From positions 1 to 62,451 of the forward strand of contig SVOR01000005.1 of NCBI GenBank assembly GCA_015066295.1: a stretch of 62,451 nt of DNA, written 5' to 3'. The DNA comes from Oscillospiraceae bacterium (GTDB lineage: Bacteria; Bacillota; Clostridia; Oscillospirales; Acutalibacteraceae). A model generated the notes under the pieces. The model saw nothing but the letters and a program-made list of their open reading frames with translations, did no database searches and had not been told where the DNA came from. The translations under genes were made by a program, and so were the position numbers. Of this stretch, positions 50,961-60,069 are shown piece after piece; position 1 is the first letter of the stretch, and each line of letters opens with the position of its first letter.

Positions 50961-51676
50961 AAAAAGAGCCGCTTGGTAAGGGCTTTTTCGTAAACGTATC
51001 TAAAAATCACACCTTTGGCACCGATGCAATATTATTAAGTAATTTTGCATCGGCTTCTAAGAAGGATAAAATGGTTGACCTTGGCACAGGGTGTGGCATA
51101 ATACCGCTTTTGATGCTTCGCGACGGACTTCTACGCTCGGCTACGGGCGTCGATATAAGCGACGAGGCAACCGCCTTGGCGGCACAAACGGCTAAAGAAT
51201 TAAAATTAGATAAATTTTCGGTTATCTGCGCCGACCTTAACGATTTAAAGGAAAAAATAGATTTTGGTTGCCATACACTTATTACCTGCAACCCGCCATA
51301 TAAGGCGCTGGGTGCGGGTATAATGAGTAGTGGTGCGCGCGATAAGGCGGCAAGGCACGAAACCGAATGCACGCTCGAGGATATAATCAGGGTGTCAAGC
51401 AAGCTTTTGCAGACCTCGGGCCGACTTTGTATGTGTCACCGCCCCGAGCGACTTGCCGAGCTGCTTGATTTAATGCGAGAATATAAGTTAGAGCCCAAAC
51501 GCTTGCGGCTCGTCTGCCAGAGGGTTGGCGAGGAGCCTTGGCTGGTATTGGTCGATGCCAAGAAATGTGCCGGTGCGGGACTTCGCATTGCGCCGACGCT
51601 TTATATCGAGCAGGACGGCGAATTATCTAAGGAAATGATAGAAATTTACGGCAGTTATAAGGAGGCGTATCTATAA
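50942..51676 (+). CDS. TrmN6-like tRNA adenine-N6 methyltransferase
   Basis: The 244-residue SAM methyltransferase has KNHTFGTDAILLSNFASASK, VDLGTGCGIIPLLMLRDGL (SAM loop near residue 45) and the N6-adenine catalytic NPPY in LITCNPPYKALGAG near residue 118. This layout is the YfiC/TrmN6 family that methylates A37 of tRNA1-Val, although Firmicutes members are less studied. It overlaps cysS by 19 bp and rsmI by one base, so translation is coupled. Confidence 0.88.
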   Translation: MEQNTVKKEPLGKGFFVNVSKNHTFGTDAILLSNFASASKKDKMVDLGTGCGIIPLLMLRDGLLRSATGVDISDEATALAAQTAKELKLDKFSVICADLNDLKEKIDFGCHTLITCNPPYKALGAGIMSSGARDKAARHETECTLEDIIRVSSKLLQTSGRLCMCHRPERLAELLDLMREYKLEPKRLRLVCQRVGEEPWLVLVDAKKCAGAGLRIAPTLYIEQDGELSKEMIEIYGSYKEAYL

Positions 51677-52503
51677 TGAGTGGAAAATTATTTGTTGTCG
51701 GTACGCCTATAGGTAACCTAGGCGATATGTCTGAGCGTGCGCTCAGCATACTCAACGACGTTGATTTTATTGCCGCAGAGGACACACGCGTTACCGTAAA
51801 GCTACTCAATCATTGCGGTATAAAAAAACCGCTTATTTCATATTTCGAGCATAATAAATATGAAAAGGGCGAAATAATTATAAACAGAATTTTATCTGGT
51901 GAAAACTGCGCGCTTGTGTCGGATGCGGGTATGCCTGCTATATCCGACCCCGGTGAAATGTTGGTTGCTCAGGCACACGAAAAGGGTGTCAAGGTTGAGT
52001 CGGTACCGGGCCCGAGCGCCTGCGTTACGGCTCTCGCCATTTCGGGTATGCCGTCGGGCAGATTTTGCTTTGAGGGCTTTTTGTCGGTTAATAAGGCAAG
52101 CAGAAAAGAGCATTTAGAGGAAATTAAGAGCGAAAAAAGAACCTTAATTTTTTACGAAGCACCGCATAAATTACTTGCAACCCTTACCGATTTGTTTGAG
52201 GCATTGGGTGAGCGTGAAATTGCGGTAGTTAAAGAGCTTACCAAAATACACGAAACGGTGTTTAAAACCACTCTCGGTGAAGCAATAGCCTATTTTAAGG
52301 AGAATGCACCAAAGGGTGAATACGTGCTTATAATAAAGGGTGCATCGCCCACCGTTCAAAAGCAATACACCTTAGAGGATGCCGCACAAATGGCAAGAAA
52401 GCTAATTAGTGATGGCACACCGCACTCGGCGGCCGCAAAGGAAATAGCGGCGCTAACGGGCATAAAAAAAGGCGACATTTATGCCGCCGTTTTAAAGGAC
52501 TAA
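51676..52503 (+). CDS. rsmI: 16S rRNA (cytidine-1402-2'-O)-methyltransferase RsmI
   Basis: The 275-residue tetrapyrrole-methylase-fold enzyme contains KLFVVGTPIGNLGDMSERAL, AAEDTRVTVKLLNHCGIKKP, LVSDAGMPAISDPGEMLV, VESVPGPSACVTALAISGMP and IFYEAPHKLLATL, all diagnostic of RsmI. It is the last gene of the cysE-cysS-methyltransferase run. Its stop overlaps by 3-4 bp the 3' end of the convergent spoIID gene. Confidence 0.96.
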   Translation: MSGKLFVVGTPIGNLGDMSERALSILNDVDFIAAEDTRVTVKLLNHCGIKKPLISYFEHNKYEKGEIIINRILSGENCALVSDAGMPAISDPGEMLVAQAHEKGVKVESVPGPSACVTALAISGMPSGRFCFEGFLSVNKASRKEHLEEIKSEKRTLIFYEAPHKLLATLTDLFEALGEREIAVVKELTKIHETVFKTTLGEAIAYFKENAPKGEYVLIIKGASPTVQKQYTLEDAAQMARKLISDGTPHSAAAKEIAALTGIKKGDIYAAVLKD

Positions 52504-53462
52504 TTTTTAGCAATACTGCAACCCTTATAATACCAACCAAGTATTTCTTTATAGGTGTTGCCCTGCTTTGCCATATAATTTGCGCCGTATTGACTCATGC
52601 CAACCCCGTGCCCGTAACCGTGCACGGTAAAGGTATAGCCGTCTTCGTTAAGCGTTATATCAAAATTGGATGAGCACAGCGAAAAGGCAGAGCGAAGCTC
52701 GCTGCCCTTAAAGGTTTTATCGCCGATAGTGACGCCCGTTACGGTGCCACTTTTGGTGCGAGTGATTTTACCTATGTATTTTTTCTGGTTGCTTGGCAGC
52801 TTGCATTTATCTTTAAAGGCCGCTTTTAAGTCAGAAAAGCTTACCGAAACGGTGGTTAAATAGTTGGGCGCTAAAATATCCCCAATACTCTCGACCGACA
52901 CAAGATAAGGAAGGTCAGAGCCCCATACGTTTTTACAGCTTTCGGTTTTACCACCCGAAATAGCGTGGTAGGCGGCCAAAATCGGCTTGCCTTTATAACA
53001 AATATAAAGCCCATCAACCTCGTCAATAATCGATAAAAGGGCGTTATTATATTTTTCGTAATTATCACCCCATTTTTTCTTGCGCTCGGCTTCGTTTATA
53101 TAGGCTTGGTCGAGTGAGGGGTCGGTGGTAATATCGTAATCTTTGTCCGCGTTTTTATTCTTTCGGTAGAGCAAAAAGGTGTGCGCCGCAACGGCCTGTG
53201 CTTTTAGGGCCTCGGGCTCATAGCTTGGCGACATTTCGGCGGCAACCACACCTAAAATGTATTCGCTTATCTTTATTTTTTCGATTTTTTCGGTATCGCC
53301 GTTCAGCACCGCTACAAAGTTGGGGTCATCGGTCGGCTTGTCTGCCGAAACAACCGACGAAGAGTTATCGGGTGTGGTTTTTTCACTTTGCACCGATAAA
53401 AGCGGCAGAGTTATCATAAGAAGTATAAGAATAGCGGCAATTATAAAATATATATTTTTCAT
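52500..53462 (-). CDS. spoIID: Stage II sporulation protein D (SpoIID/LytB domain)
   Basis: The 320-residue protein has an N-terminal signal anchor (IYFIIAAILILLMITLPLLS), a linker, then the SpoIID domain: KISEYILGVVAAEMSPSYEP with the catalytic glutamate, ALKAQAVAAHTFLLYRKNK, AAYHAISGGKTESCKNVWG, and FTVHGYGHGVGMSQYGANYM near the C-terminus. SpoIID is a lytic transglycosylase that degrades peptidoglycan during engulfment. This places the organism in an endospore-forming lineage, though related LytB-domain proteins exist. It is convergent with rsmI and divergent from the next membrane protein gene. Confidence 0.88.
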   Translation of the reverse strand: MKNIYFIIAAILILLMITLPLLSVQSEKTTPDNSSSVVSADKPTDDPNFVAVLNGDTEKIEKIKISEYILGVVAAEMSPSYEPEALKAQAVAAHTFLLYRKNKNADKDYDITTDPSLDQAYINEAERKKKWGDNYEKYNNALLSIIDEVDGLYICYKGKPILAAYHAISGGKTESCKNVWGSDLPYLVSVESIGDILAPNYLTTVSVSFSDLKAAFKDKCKLPSNQKKYIGKITRTKSGTVTGVTIGDKTFKGSELRSAFSLCSSNFDITLNEDGYTFTVHGYGHGVGMSQYGANYMAKQGNTYKEILGWYYKGCSIAKN

Positions 53463-53540
53463 TTTTCATAATCCTTTAACAAATGTATATATAATATATA
53501 TGTTAAGGATAATATAAAAAGACTAAAAAAGAGTGATGGT

Positions 53541-54359
53541 ATGACAATTAACAAAACAGTGGTCTACATATTGACCCTACTCGGTACGCTTGGTATTGTG
53601 GTTATGCGTACCGTACAAAGCTTAATAATGGTGGAAAGGGGCAGCGGCTTCTTTATTGAGGGCTATTCTACGGTAGCGGCGGCAATGCTTATATTTATGT
53701 TTGCCATAATCGTTATTGCGGCGATTTATGCCTTTTTATATCCAAAGGTTCCCCGGAAGGCGCCCGAAAAGAACGGGGCTATCGGTATTGTTTCGTTCCT
53801 TTTGGCATTTGCCGTCATTTACGAGGTGCTGTTTACCGAAATTTCGGTAAATACTCCTTTCTGGCAGGTGGTATTGCACCTGACTCTCGGCGCGGCAACA
53901 ACCGTGATATTCTTTTTGCACGGCATATCGGCCTTTGCAAAATTCAGAATACCGCCAATGCTAAACATTATACCCGTTCTCTTTTGGATAATTAAGCTTA
54001 TTATAATATTCTCTAACTATTCGTCACTCGCCGCCATAACCGAAAACGTGTTTGAGTTGGCATCGCTTTGCGCAATACTCGTTTTTGTTTTGCAGTTTGC
54101 CAAGCACCAAAACGATATAGCACCGCAAAAAACAGGCAGAACGTTATTACCGATTTCGGTTATAACCTTTATGCTTTGCGGCGCCTATGCCATACCGCAG
54201 CTTATATTATATTTTAGCGGCAACAAGGATTTAGCGCACACAAGCAACGTCACATTTATAACAAGCTTTGCAATAATGCTGTTTGTCGGTGTATACGTTT
54301 ATTTAAGCTTTAAAAACGATAACCTAACCGAAAAAACAAAAATAGAAAACGAAGAATAA
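53541..54359 (+). CDS. Hypothetical polytopic membrane protein
   Basis: The 272-residue protein has about seven hydrophobic segments: VVYILTLLGTLGIVVMRTVQ, AAAMLIFMFAIIVIAAIYAF, GIVSFLLAFAVIYEVLF, VVLHLTLGAATTVIFFLHGI, LNIIPVLFWIIKLIIIF, ASLCAILVFVLQFAKH and two near the C-terminus. There is a basic cytoplasmic loop and a charged tail. No domain is recognised. It has its own transcription unit, divergent from spoIID, with a terminator directly after. A sporulation link is only positional. Confidence 0.75.
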   Translation: MTINKTVVYILTLLGTLGIVVMRTVQSLIMVERGSGFFIEGYSTVAAAMLIFMFAIIVIAAIYAFLYPKVPRKAPEKNGAIGIVSFLLAFAVIYEVLFTEISVNTPFWQVVLHLTLGAATTVIFFLHGISAFAKFRIPPMLNIIPVLFWIIKLIIIFSNYSSLAAITENVFELASLCAILVFVLQFAKHQNDIAPQKTGRTLLPISVITFMLCGAYAIPQLILYFSGNKDLAHTSNVTFITSFAIMLFVGVYVYLSFKNDNLTEKTKIENEE

Positions 54360-54363
54360 ACCA

Positions 54364-54400
54364 AAGCGACCGCCAGTTTCATGACGGTCGCTTCGGTTTT
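54364..54400. terminator. Terminator after the polytopic membrane protein gene
   Basis: AAGCGACCG (54364-54372) pairs with CGGTCGCTT (54385-54393), followed by CGGTTTT. It separates the plus-strand gene from the convergent minus-strand ParB-family gene. Confidence 0.8.
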
Positions 54401-54443
54401 GGGGATATGGGGATGAATAGGGGAAGGTGTAGGAAAAAAGATT

Positions 54444-55283
54444 TTAGCAAAGTGTAAGCTGTACGGGCTTTGCCTCATCCTCGCGTGGCGCTTTTCTAAT
54501 CTTCACGCGATATTCTATATAATCCTTGCCGTCAATGCGCTCCTGCTTGGCGTTAATTCCGCAGGAAACCATTGTGTCAACAAGTCGAGACAGACTGTTT
54601 GAGAAAATTCGCAGGTCACCGATAGAGGTTTTAAGCCTTACAGGTTGTTCTGCCTTTTCGCTTTCGTTTAGAAGCGAGTCGATATATTTTTCGCACTCTC
54701 TTATGGTGTAGCCCTCGGCAATGATTTTATCGAGGGCGCTTTTTCTTTTTTCTTCGGGCAGACGAATAAGCGCACGCGCGTGCCGTTCGGATAGCGCGGC
54801 GGCGGTAATTCGCTCGCGAAGGGTGTTATCAAGCCGTAAAATTCGCAATTTATTAGAAAGGGTTGACTGGGCAATGCCTAATTTTTCGGCAACCTCCGAA
54901 TAGGGCATACCATATTCCTTAATTAGTCGGCTAATGCCCTCGGCCTCCTCAAAAACGGTAAGGTCGGTGCGCTGCAGATTTTCTATAATAGAATAATATG
55001 CGGCAGTTTTTTCGTCGGTGCGGTGTATAATACAGGGCACCTTTTTAAGTCCTAAGCTTATTGCCGCCCGAAGTCTTCTTTCCCCCGCGATGAGTATATA
55101 TTTTCCCTCGCCATTGGGGCGCACGCTTAAAGGCTGAATAATGCCGTTTTGCTTTATGCTGTCGGTAAGCAGCGATAGCTCGTACTCATCAAAATATTTT
55201 CGAGGTTGGTTGCAGTCGGGGTCTATATCACACGGTTTTATAAGTGTGAAACGCACACTGTCCTTACCAATTAGCTTTGTCAC
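54444..55283 (-). CDS. ParB-family nucleoid protein, Noc-like
   Basis: The 279-residue protein has the ParB N-domain with CTP-binding GERRLRAA near residue 70, PCDIDPDCNQPRKYFDEYEL at the N-terminus, and IIENLQRTDLTVFEEAEGIS before the HTH. QSTLSNKLRILRL and SERHARALIRLPEE resemble Noc rather than Spo0J, and Noc classically follows rsmG, as here. No parA/soj lies beside it. ParB-type proteins load on centromere-like sites and slide as CTP clamps; Noc blocks division over the nucleoid. No parS or Noc-binding site was identified in the window. Confidence 0.85.
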   Translation of the reverse strand: MTKLIGKDSVRFTLIKPCDIDPDCNQPRKYFDEYELSLLTDSIKQNGIIQPLSVRPNGEGKYILIAGERRLRAAISLGLKKVPCIIHRTDEKTAAYYSIIENLQRTDLTVFEEAEGISRLIKEYGMPYSEVAEKLGIAQSTLSNKLRILRLDNTLRERITAAALSERHARALIRLPEEKRKSALDKIIAEGYTIRECEKYIDSLLNESEKAEQPVRLKTSIGDLRIFSNSLSRLVDTMVSCGINAKQERIDGKDYIEYRVKIRKAPREDEAKPVQLTLC

Positions 55284-55383
55284 TTAACTCACCTGCCGTG
55301 ACTATATTATAAGGCGGTAAAATGCTTTTTTGCAAGAAAAAGCCATCGACAAAAAGTGCATATAAAAAACAAAAACAGCCGAA

Positions 55384-56100
55384 TTAAAGCGGCTGTTTTG
55401 ATATTTTGGCGTTCTTTCGCGGATATTTTGGCGGAGTTTGCGATATCTTTTTTATAATAACAAAGCTTCTTTGCTCATTTTGGGGTAATTCCTCGCATAT
55501 AATTGTTGCCGTGTCGCCACCCAAAAGCGAAATTGCCTTTTTAGAAACGGCAAGCTCGTCCTCGGCAGACGGTCCCTTCATAGCAACAAAGGTACCACCC
55601 TTTTTTACAAAGGGCAGGCAATATTCTGCCAAAACGTTAAGTCGCGCAACGGCCCTCGCACAAGCAATATCGTATTTTTCGCGGTGCGCGGCATTTTGAC
55701 CGCCCTCCTCTGCGCGAAGGTGTACTGTGGCGGCGGTGAGGTTTAATTCTTTTAAAACCTCGTCTAAAAAGACAAGCCGCTTATTAAGTCCGTCAAGAAG
55801 CGTCAGTTCAATATCGGGACGAATAATTTTAAGCACCATACCGGGAAAACCCGCACCTGTGCCGACGTCAATTATCTTGGCGTTTTGGGGCACGGGGACG
55901 TTTTTGAAAAACAAAATGCAGTCGTAAAAATGCTTTATAACAACCTCGTCGGGCTCGGTTATGGCGGTGAGATTTATTTTTTCGTTCCACTCAATAAGCA
56001 GGTTGCCGTAGGTATTAAGACGGGATAGCTGTTCGTCATTAAGCTCTACGCCAAACTCACGGCAAAGCGGAACAATTTTTTGAAGGGGGAAGTTAATCAT
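55384..56100 (-). CDS. rsmG: 16S rRNA (guanine-527-N7)-methyltransferase RsmG
   Basis: The 238-residue methyltransferase shows LIEWNEKINLTAITEPDEVV, KHFYDCILFF, IIDVGTGAGFPGMVLKIIRP (SAM loop), VHLRAEEGG and CARAVARLNVLAEYCLPFVK, the RsmG signature. The start giving MINFPLQKIVPL is used because CAGGAG lies 8 bp upstream. An ATG nine codons earlier lacks a ribosome site. It overlaps the mnmG 3' end by 8 bp. Confidence 0.95.
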   Translation of the reverse strand: MINFPLQKIVPLCREFGVELNDEQLSRLNTYGNLLIEWNEKINLTAITEPDEVVIKHFYDCILFFKNVPVPQNAKIIDVGTGAGFPGMVLKIIRPDIELTLLDGLNKRLVFLDEVLKELNLTAATVHLRAEEGGQNAAHREKYDIACARAVARLNVLAEYCLPFVKKGGTFVAMKGPSAEDELAVSKKAISLLGGDTATIICEELPQNEQRSFVIIKKISQTPPKYPRKNAKISKQPL

Positions 56101-57976
56101 TTGCTTTCTCCTGTCGCTTTTTTTCAAGATGAATTATAAGCACCGAAACGTCGGCAGGGCTAACACCCGAGATGCGCGATGCCTGGCCTATATTTGTCGG
56201 TCTTACTCGGTTTAGCTTCTCCTTTGCTTCAAGGCGAAGTCCGTAAACCACGTCGTAATCTATGTTTTCGGGGATGCGTTGCTTTTCGAGTCTTAGCATC
56301 TCGTCAACCTGCGACTGCTGACGGCGGATATATCCATCATACTTAATTTCAATTTCTACCTTTTCGGCAACACTTTCGGGCAAAGCGGGGCGACCCTTAT
56401 CAAATGGCGCCAAGCACTCGTAATCAAGCTGAGGACGGCGCAGAAGGTCATCTAATTTACAACCCGTGTTAAGCGGTGCTGTGCCGCGAGAAACAAGCAT
56501 TTCGTTAATTTCATCACTCGGCGGCAACGTTGTGGTGCGAAGTCGCTCGATTTCCTTTTCTTTAAGCGCCACTCTGTCGCAAAAGCTCTGCCAAGCGTTA
56601 TCGTCGATAAGACCAAGCTCGCGACCGATAGGCATAAGTCGTTCGTCGGCATTGTCTTGGCGAAGGAGCAGTCGGTACTCGCTTCGCGAGGTCATCATAC
56701 GGTAGGGGTCAGAGCAGCCCTTTGTTACAAGGTCGTCAATCAGCGTGCCGATATATGACGATGCGCGCGACAACACAAGAGGCTCGAGGCCCTTAATTTT
56801 ATGTGCAGCGTTTACTCCTGCCATAAAGCCTTGCACCGCTGCTTCCTCATAGCCCGACGAGCCGTTAAATTGACCCGCGCCGTAAAGCCCTGCAAAGTCC
56901 TTTAATTCAAGTGTGGGCTGCAAATTTATCGGGTCAATGCAATCATACTCAATGGCATAAGCGTTGCGGATTATTTTTACGTTTTCGAGCCCCTTTATGG
57001 TGCGGTAGAATTTAATCTGCACCTCTTCGGGCAGCGAGGACGACATGCCTTGCAGATACATTTCTTCGGTATCGGCGCCGCAAGGCTCAATAAATAACTG
57101 GTGACGCTGCTTGTCGGCAAAGCGCACCATTTTATCCTCAATACTCGGGCAATAACGAGGACCCACACCCTCAATTTCGCCGGCATAAAGGGGCGAGCGG
57201 TGTAGATTTTCGAGTATTACCTTTTTGGTTTCGTCGTTTGTATACGCTATGTGGCACATAACGGTATTCTTTGGATTTTCCTCGGTTGAAAAGCTAAAGG
57301 GAACGGTTTTTTGGTCACCCGGTTGCTCCTCGGTCAGTTCAAAATTTATGCTGTCGCGAGCAACACGCGCAGGGGTACCCGTCTTAAAGCGGCGAAGCGG
57401 TACGCCCAATTTTTTAAGCGAGTCGGACAGTAAATCGGCGGGGAATTGTCCGTCGGGACCCGACGAATAATTTACTTCACCAACAAATATCTTACCGCCA
57501 AGGAAGGTGCCTGTTGCCAAAATTACGGCACGGCAAATATATGTAGCGCCAAGACGGGTGATAATTTTCCAATTATCGCCGTCTTTTTCTATTTCGGTAA
57601 CCTCGGCCTGCTTTACGTCAAGATTTTTTTGTAGCTCTACGGCGTGTTTCATATATCCCGAATATGCACGGCGGTCTATCTGGGCGCGCAAGGAATGAAC
57701 CGCAGGTCCTTTACCTCGGTTTAACATACGGCTTTGTAGTGTGGTGGCGTCGGCCGCCTTGCCCATTTCACCGCCCAGCGCATCAAGCTCACGCACAAGG
57801 TGACCCTTTGCGGTGCCACCGATTGAGGGGTTGCAGGGCATATTGCCTATCCAATCGGCACTAACGGTGAATATTACCGATTTACAGCCGAGCTTGGCCG
57901 AAACCAATGCCGCCTCAATACCTGCGTGACCTGCGCCTATTATAGCAACGTCATAATTGTCTGCAAAATAATTCAA
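56093..57976 (-). CDS. mnmG: tRNA uridine-5-carboxymethylaminomethyl modification enzyme MnmG
   Basis: The 627-residue FAD enzyme starts with DVAIIGAGHAGIEAALVSAK (dinucleotide fold). It contains NPSIGGTAKGHLVRELDALG, RRAYSGYMKHAVELQ, LATGTFLGGKIFVGE, GPRYCPSIEDK and SSGYEEAAVQGFMAGVNAA, with the C-terminal helical domain ending IGQASRISGVSPADVSVLII. Together with MnmE it modifies wobble uridine 34 of tRNAs. It lies 11 bp downstream of mnmE. Confidence 0.97.
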   Translation of the reverse strand: MNYFADNYDVAIIGAGHAGIEAALVSAKLGCKSVIFTVSADWIGNMPCNPSIGGTAKGHLVRELDALGGEMGKAADATTLQSRMLNRGKGPAVHSLRAQIDRRAYSGYMKHAVELQKNLDVKQAEVTEIEKDGDNWKIITRLGATYICRAVILATGTFLGGKIFVGEVNYSSGPDGQFPADLLSDSLKKLGVPLRRFKTGTPARVARDSINFELTEEQPGDQKTVPFSFSTEENPKNTVMCHIAYTNDETKKVILENLHRSPLYAGEIEGVGPRYCPSIEDKMVRFADKQRHQLFIEPCGADTEEMYLQGMSSSLPEEVQIKFYRTIKGLENVKIIRNAYAIEYDCIDPINLQPTLELKDFAGLYGAGQFNGSSGYEEAAVQGFMAGVNAAHKIKGLEPLVLSRASSYIGTLIDDLVTKGCSDPYRMMTSRSEYRLLLRQDNADERLMPIGRELGLIDDNAWQSFCDRVALKEKEIERLRTTTLPPSDEINEMLVSRGTAPLNTGCKLDDLLRRPQLDYECLAPFDKGRPALPESVAEKVEIEIKYDGYIRRQQSQVDEMLRLEKQRIPENIDYDVVYGLRLEAKEKLNRVRPTNIGQASRISGVSPADVSVLIIHLEKKRQEKAND

Positions 57977-57987
57977 GAATTACACCT

Positions 57988-59349
57988 CTATTTACCAACA
58001 CAAAAATGTCGGAATACTTCGTCGGACACCTCGTTGGTGACGCGCTTTCCCGTAAGCTCAAGCAGAGCCGCTACCGCATCATCAAGGCAAACGCCAACCG
58101 CATCAATGCTAATGCCCTGCTTCATGGTATCAAGCGCAAAGCGTGACGCATCGAGGGCCCGTTTTGCACAGTCTCTCTGTCGTTCGCTGCCAAGCACCGC
58201 GGCATCGGGGTTAAGCTGAGCTACGCTTGTGATTTTTGCAATAGCACTTGCAAGCGCCTCGTATCCGTCACCCGTTTTTGCCGAAATTAAAACAAGCGGC
58301 ATATCGCCAAATACATTTTTATCTATTTGCTCGCCGATATCGTTTTTGTTTAGAATAACAATGGCTTTTTTGTTTTTAATATTGTCAAGCAACTTTAAGT
58401 CCTCGTTATCGAGCGATGCGCTTTGGTCAAAGACTGCGAGCACCAACTCGGAAGACTCAATTCTTGCCTTGGCTAAGTCAACGCCAACCTTTTCAACCGT
58501 GTCATCGGTTGAGTGTATACCCGCCGTATCGGCAAGGCGAAGGGTTATTTCACCAACCGTAACGGTTTCCTCGATAACGTCGCGCGTTGTGCCTGCAACG
58601 TCGGTTACGATGGAACGAGCGGTGCCGCTTAACAAATTCATAAGTGTAGATTTGCCTACGTTGGGCTTGCCGACAATTGCCGCCGAGATGCCCTCACGCA
58701 AAACGCGACCCACATCGTAAGAGGCAAGTATTTTCTCTAATTTAGCGATTATATCGTTTAATATCTTTTGGAAGTTTTCGGGGTCTAATTCGGGCAGGTC
58801 CTCGTCGGGATAGTCGGCAAAAACGGCAATATGTGCGGCGAGATTTACAAGGGCGTCTTTTATACCCTCAATTTCGTCACTTACTCTGCCCCTTAAAGCG
58901 CCGCTTGCCATTTTAAACTCGCTGTCGCTGTTGGCAGATATTAGCCCCATAATGCTTTCGGCTTGGGTCAGGTCAATTTTGCCGTTCATAAAGGCGCGCT
59001 TACTGAATTCGCCCGCCTCGGCAAGCGCTGCGCCCTGCTCACATACGGCACGCAGTAGCTTTTTAAGGATAAGTCGTCCGCCGTGAACCGATAATTCAAC
59101 AACGTCTTCACCTGTGTAGCTTTTAGGGGCGCGAAAAACGGTAGCAACGGTCTGGTCGATAAGCTCAGTCCCGTTTACCGTATTGCCGAAAAGACAGCTG
59201 TAACCGGGCAAATCGGCAAGACGTTTACCCGAAAGGCTTTTAAAAACCTTATCGCCAACGGCGATTGCATTATCGCCCGAAATGCGAATAATACCAATAC
59301 CGCCGTCACCAAGCGGTGTTGCAATAGCGGCAATAGTGCTTTTCGACAT
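57988..59349 (-). CDS. mnmE: tRNA modification GTPase MnmE
   Basis: The 453-residue protein has the N-terminal tetrahydrofolate-binding domain (STIAAIATPLGDGGIGIIRI, YTGEDVVELSVHGGRLILKK), an inserted G domain with GKPNVGKSTLMNLLSG, DVAGTTRDVIEETV, ADTAGIHSTDD and NKND, and the C-terminal catalytic CVGK end. It is the first gene of the mnmE-mnmG-rsmG-noc-like block. Upstream, where jag, yidC, rnpA and rpmH usually stand near an origin, lies the divergent lemA unit instead. Confidence 0.97.
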   Translation of the reverse strand: MSKSTIAAIATPLGDGGIGIIRISGDNAIAVGDKVFKSLSGKRLADLPGYSCLFGNTVNGTELIDQTVATVFRAPKSYTGEDVVELSVHGGRLILKKLLRAVCEQGAALAEAGEFSKRAFMNGKIDLTQAESIMGLISANSDSEFKMASGALRGRVSDEIEGIKDALVNLAAHIAVFADYPDEDLPELDPENFQKILNDIIAKLEKILASYDVGRVLREGISAAIVGKPNVGKSTLMNLLSGTARSIVTDVAGTTRDVIEETVTVGEITLRLADTAGIHSTDDTVEKVGVDLAKARIESSELVLAVFDQSASLDNEDLKLLDNIKNKKAIVILNKNDIGEQIDKNVFGDMPLVLISAKTGDGYEALASAIAKITSVAQLNPDAAVLGSERQRDCAKRALDASRFALDTMKQGISIDAVGVCLDDAVAALLELTGKRVTNEVSDEVFRHFCVGK

Positions 59350-59382
59350 TTTATCACTCCCTAAAAGTATTTCTGAATAATT

Positions 59383-59411
59383 ATTTTAACATATAAAGGG
59401 TTTCTTTTCAA
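59383..59411 (-). promoter_or_regulatory. Promoter of the mnmE-mnmG-rsmG operon
   Basis: On the minus strand TTGAAA (59406-59411) and TAAAAT (59383-59388) are 17 bp apart. AGGGAGTG precedes the mnmE ATG. This unit starts independently rather than from a yidC-type operon. Confidence 0.65.
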
Positions 59412-59498
59412 TATTTTTGGTGAATTGTAATTTTTTATGGAAAAATAGTTAAAAATAATATATAATATAATTATAATGACTCTGGAGGAGACAGAAAA

Positions 59499-60068
59499 AT
59501 GAAAAAATGGTTAAAAACTTTAATTGTAGTCGGCATTATTGCCTTGGTGCTTTTTGCAATTTTCAGAGGCACCTATAACGGCTTTGTTGCCAAAGAGGGT
59601 CAGGTTACCTTGGCAAAAGGTGATATTCAGGTACAGCTTCAGCGCAGAGCCGATTTAATACCCAACTTTGTAAGAACGGTGCAGGGCTATACCGATTATG
59701 AGAAGGAAACACTCACCGCTATTACTGAGGCGCGCGCCGCGGTAAAGGAAGCGCAAACCCCCGATCAGCTTGATGCTGCAGAGGAAAAGCTTAACGGAGC
59801 TATCGACGTTTGGGTAAATGCCGTAACCGAGGCATACCCTGATTTAAAGGCTAATCAGAATTATATTGCGCTTCAGGATGAATTGGCAGGCACCGAGAAC
59901 CGCATTGCTAAGGCGAGAAGCGATTACAACGAGAAGGCAACAAAATATAACGTGGCAATCCGCCGCTTCCCCGCAAACATTGTGGCGAAAATCTTTGGTT
60001 TTAACCCCGTAGATTTATTTGAAGCAAGCGAGGGCGCCGAGAACGTACCGCAGGTTTCCTTCGAATAG
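59499..60068 (+). CDS. lemA: LemA family protein
   Basis: The 189-residue protein has an N-terminal membrane helix (LIVVGIIALVLFAIFRGTYN) followed by the LemA coiled-coil domain: GDIQVQLQRRADLIPNFVRT, VQGYTDYEKETLTAITEARA, YPDLKANQNYIALQDELAGT and ENRIAKARSDYNEKATKYN with the conserved RxPxNIVAKIFGF near the C-terminus. The helical domain faces outside in Gram-positives. It is followed after 1 bp by a TPM-domain gene, a common LemA partner. TATAAT sequences at 59461-59477 lie upstream of GGAGGAG. Confidence 0.93.
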   Translation: MKKWLKTLIVVGIIALVLFAIFRGTYNGFVAKEGQVTLAKGDIQVQLQRRADLIPNFVRTVQGYTDYEKETLTAITEARAAVKEAQTPDQLDAAEEKLNGAIDVWVNAVTEAYPDLKANQNYIALQDELAGTENRIAKARSDYNEKATKYNVAIRRFPANIVAKIFGFNPVDLFEASEGAENVPQVSFE

Positions 60069-60069
60069 T

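Noticed and set aside
58229-58720. Plus-strand frame opposite mnmE
   Set aside because: It is the shadow of the mnmE G domain and has no independent protein features.
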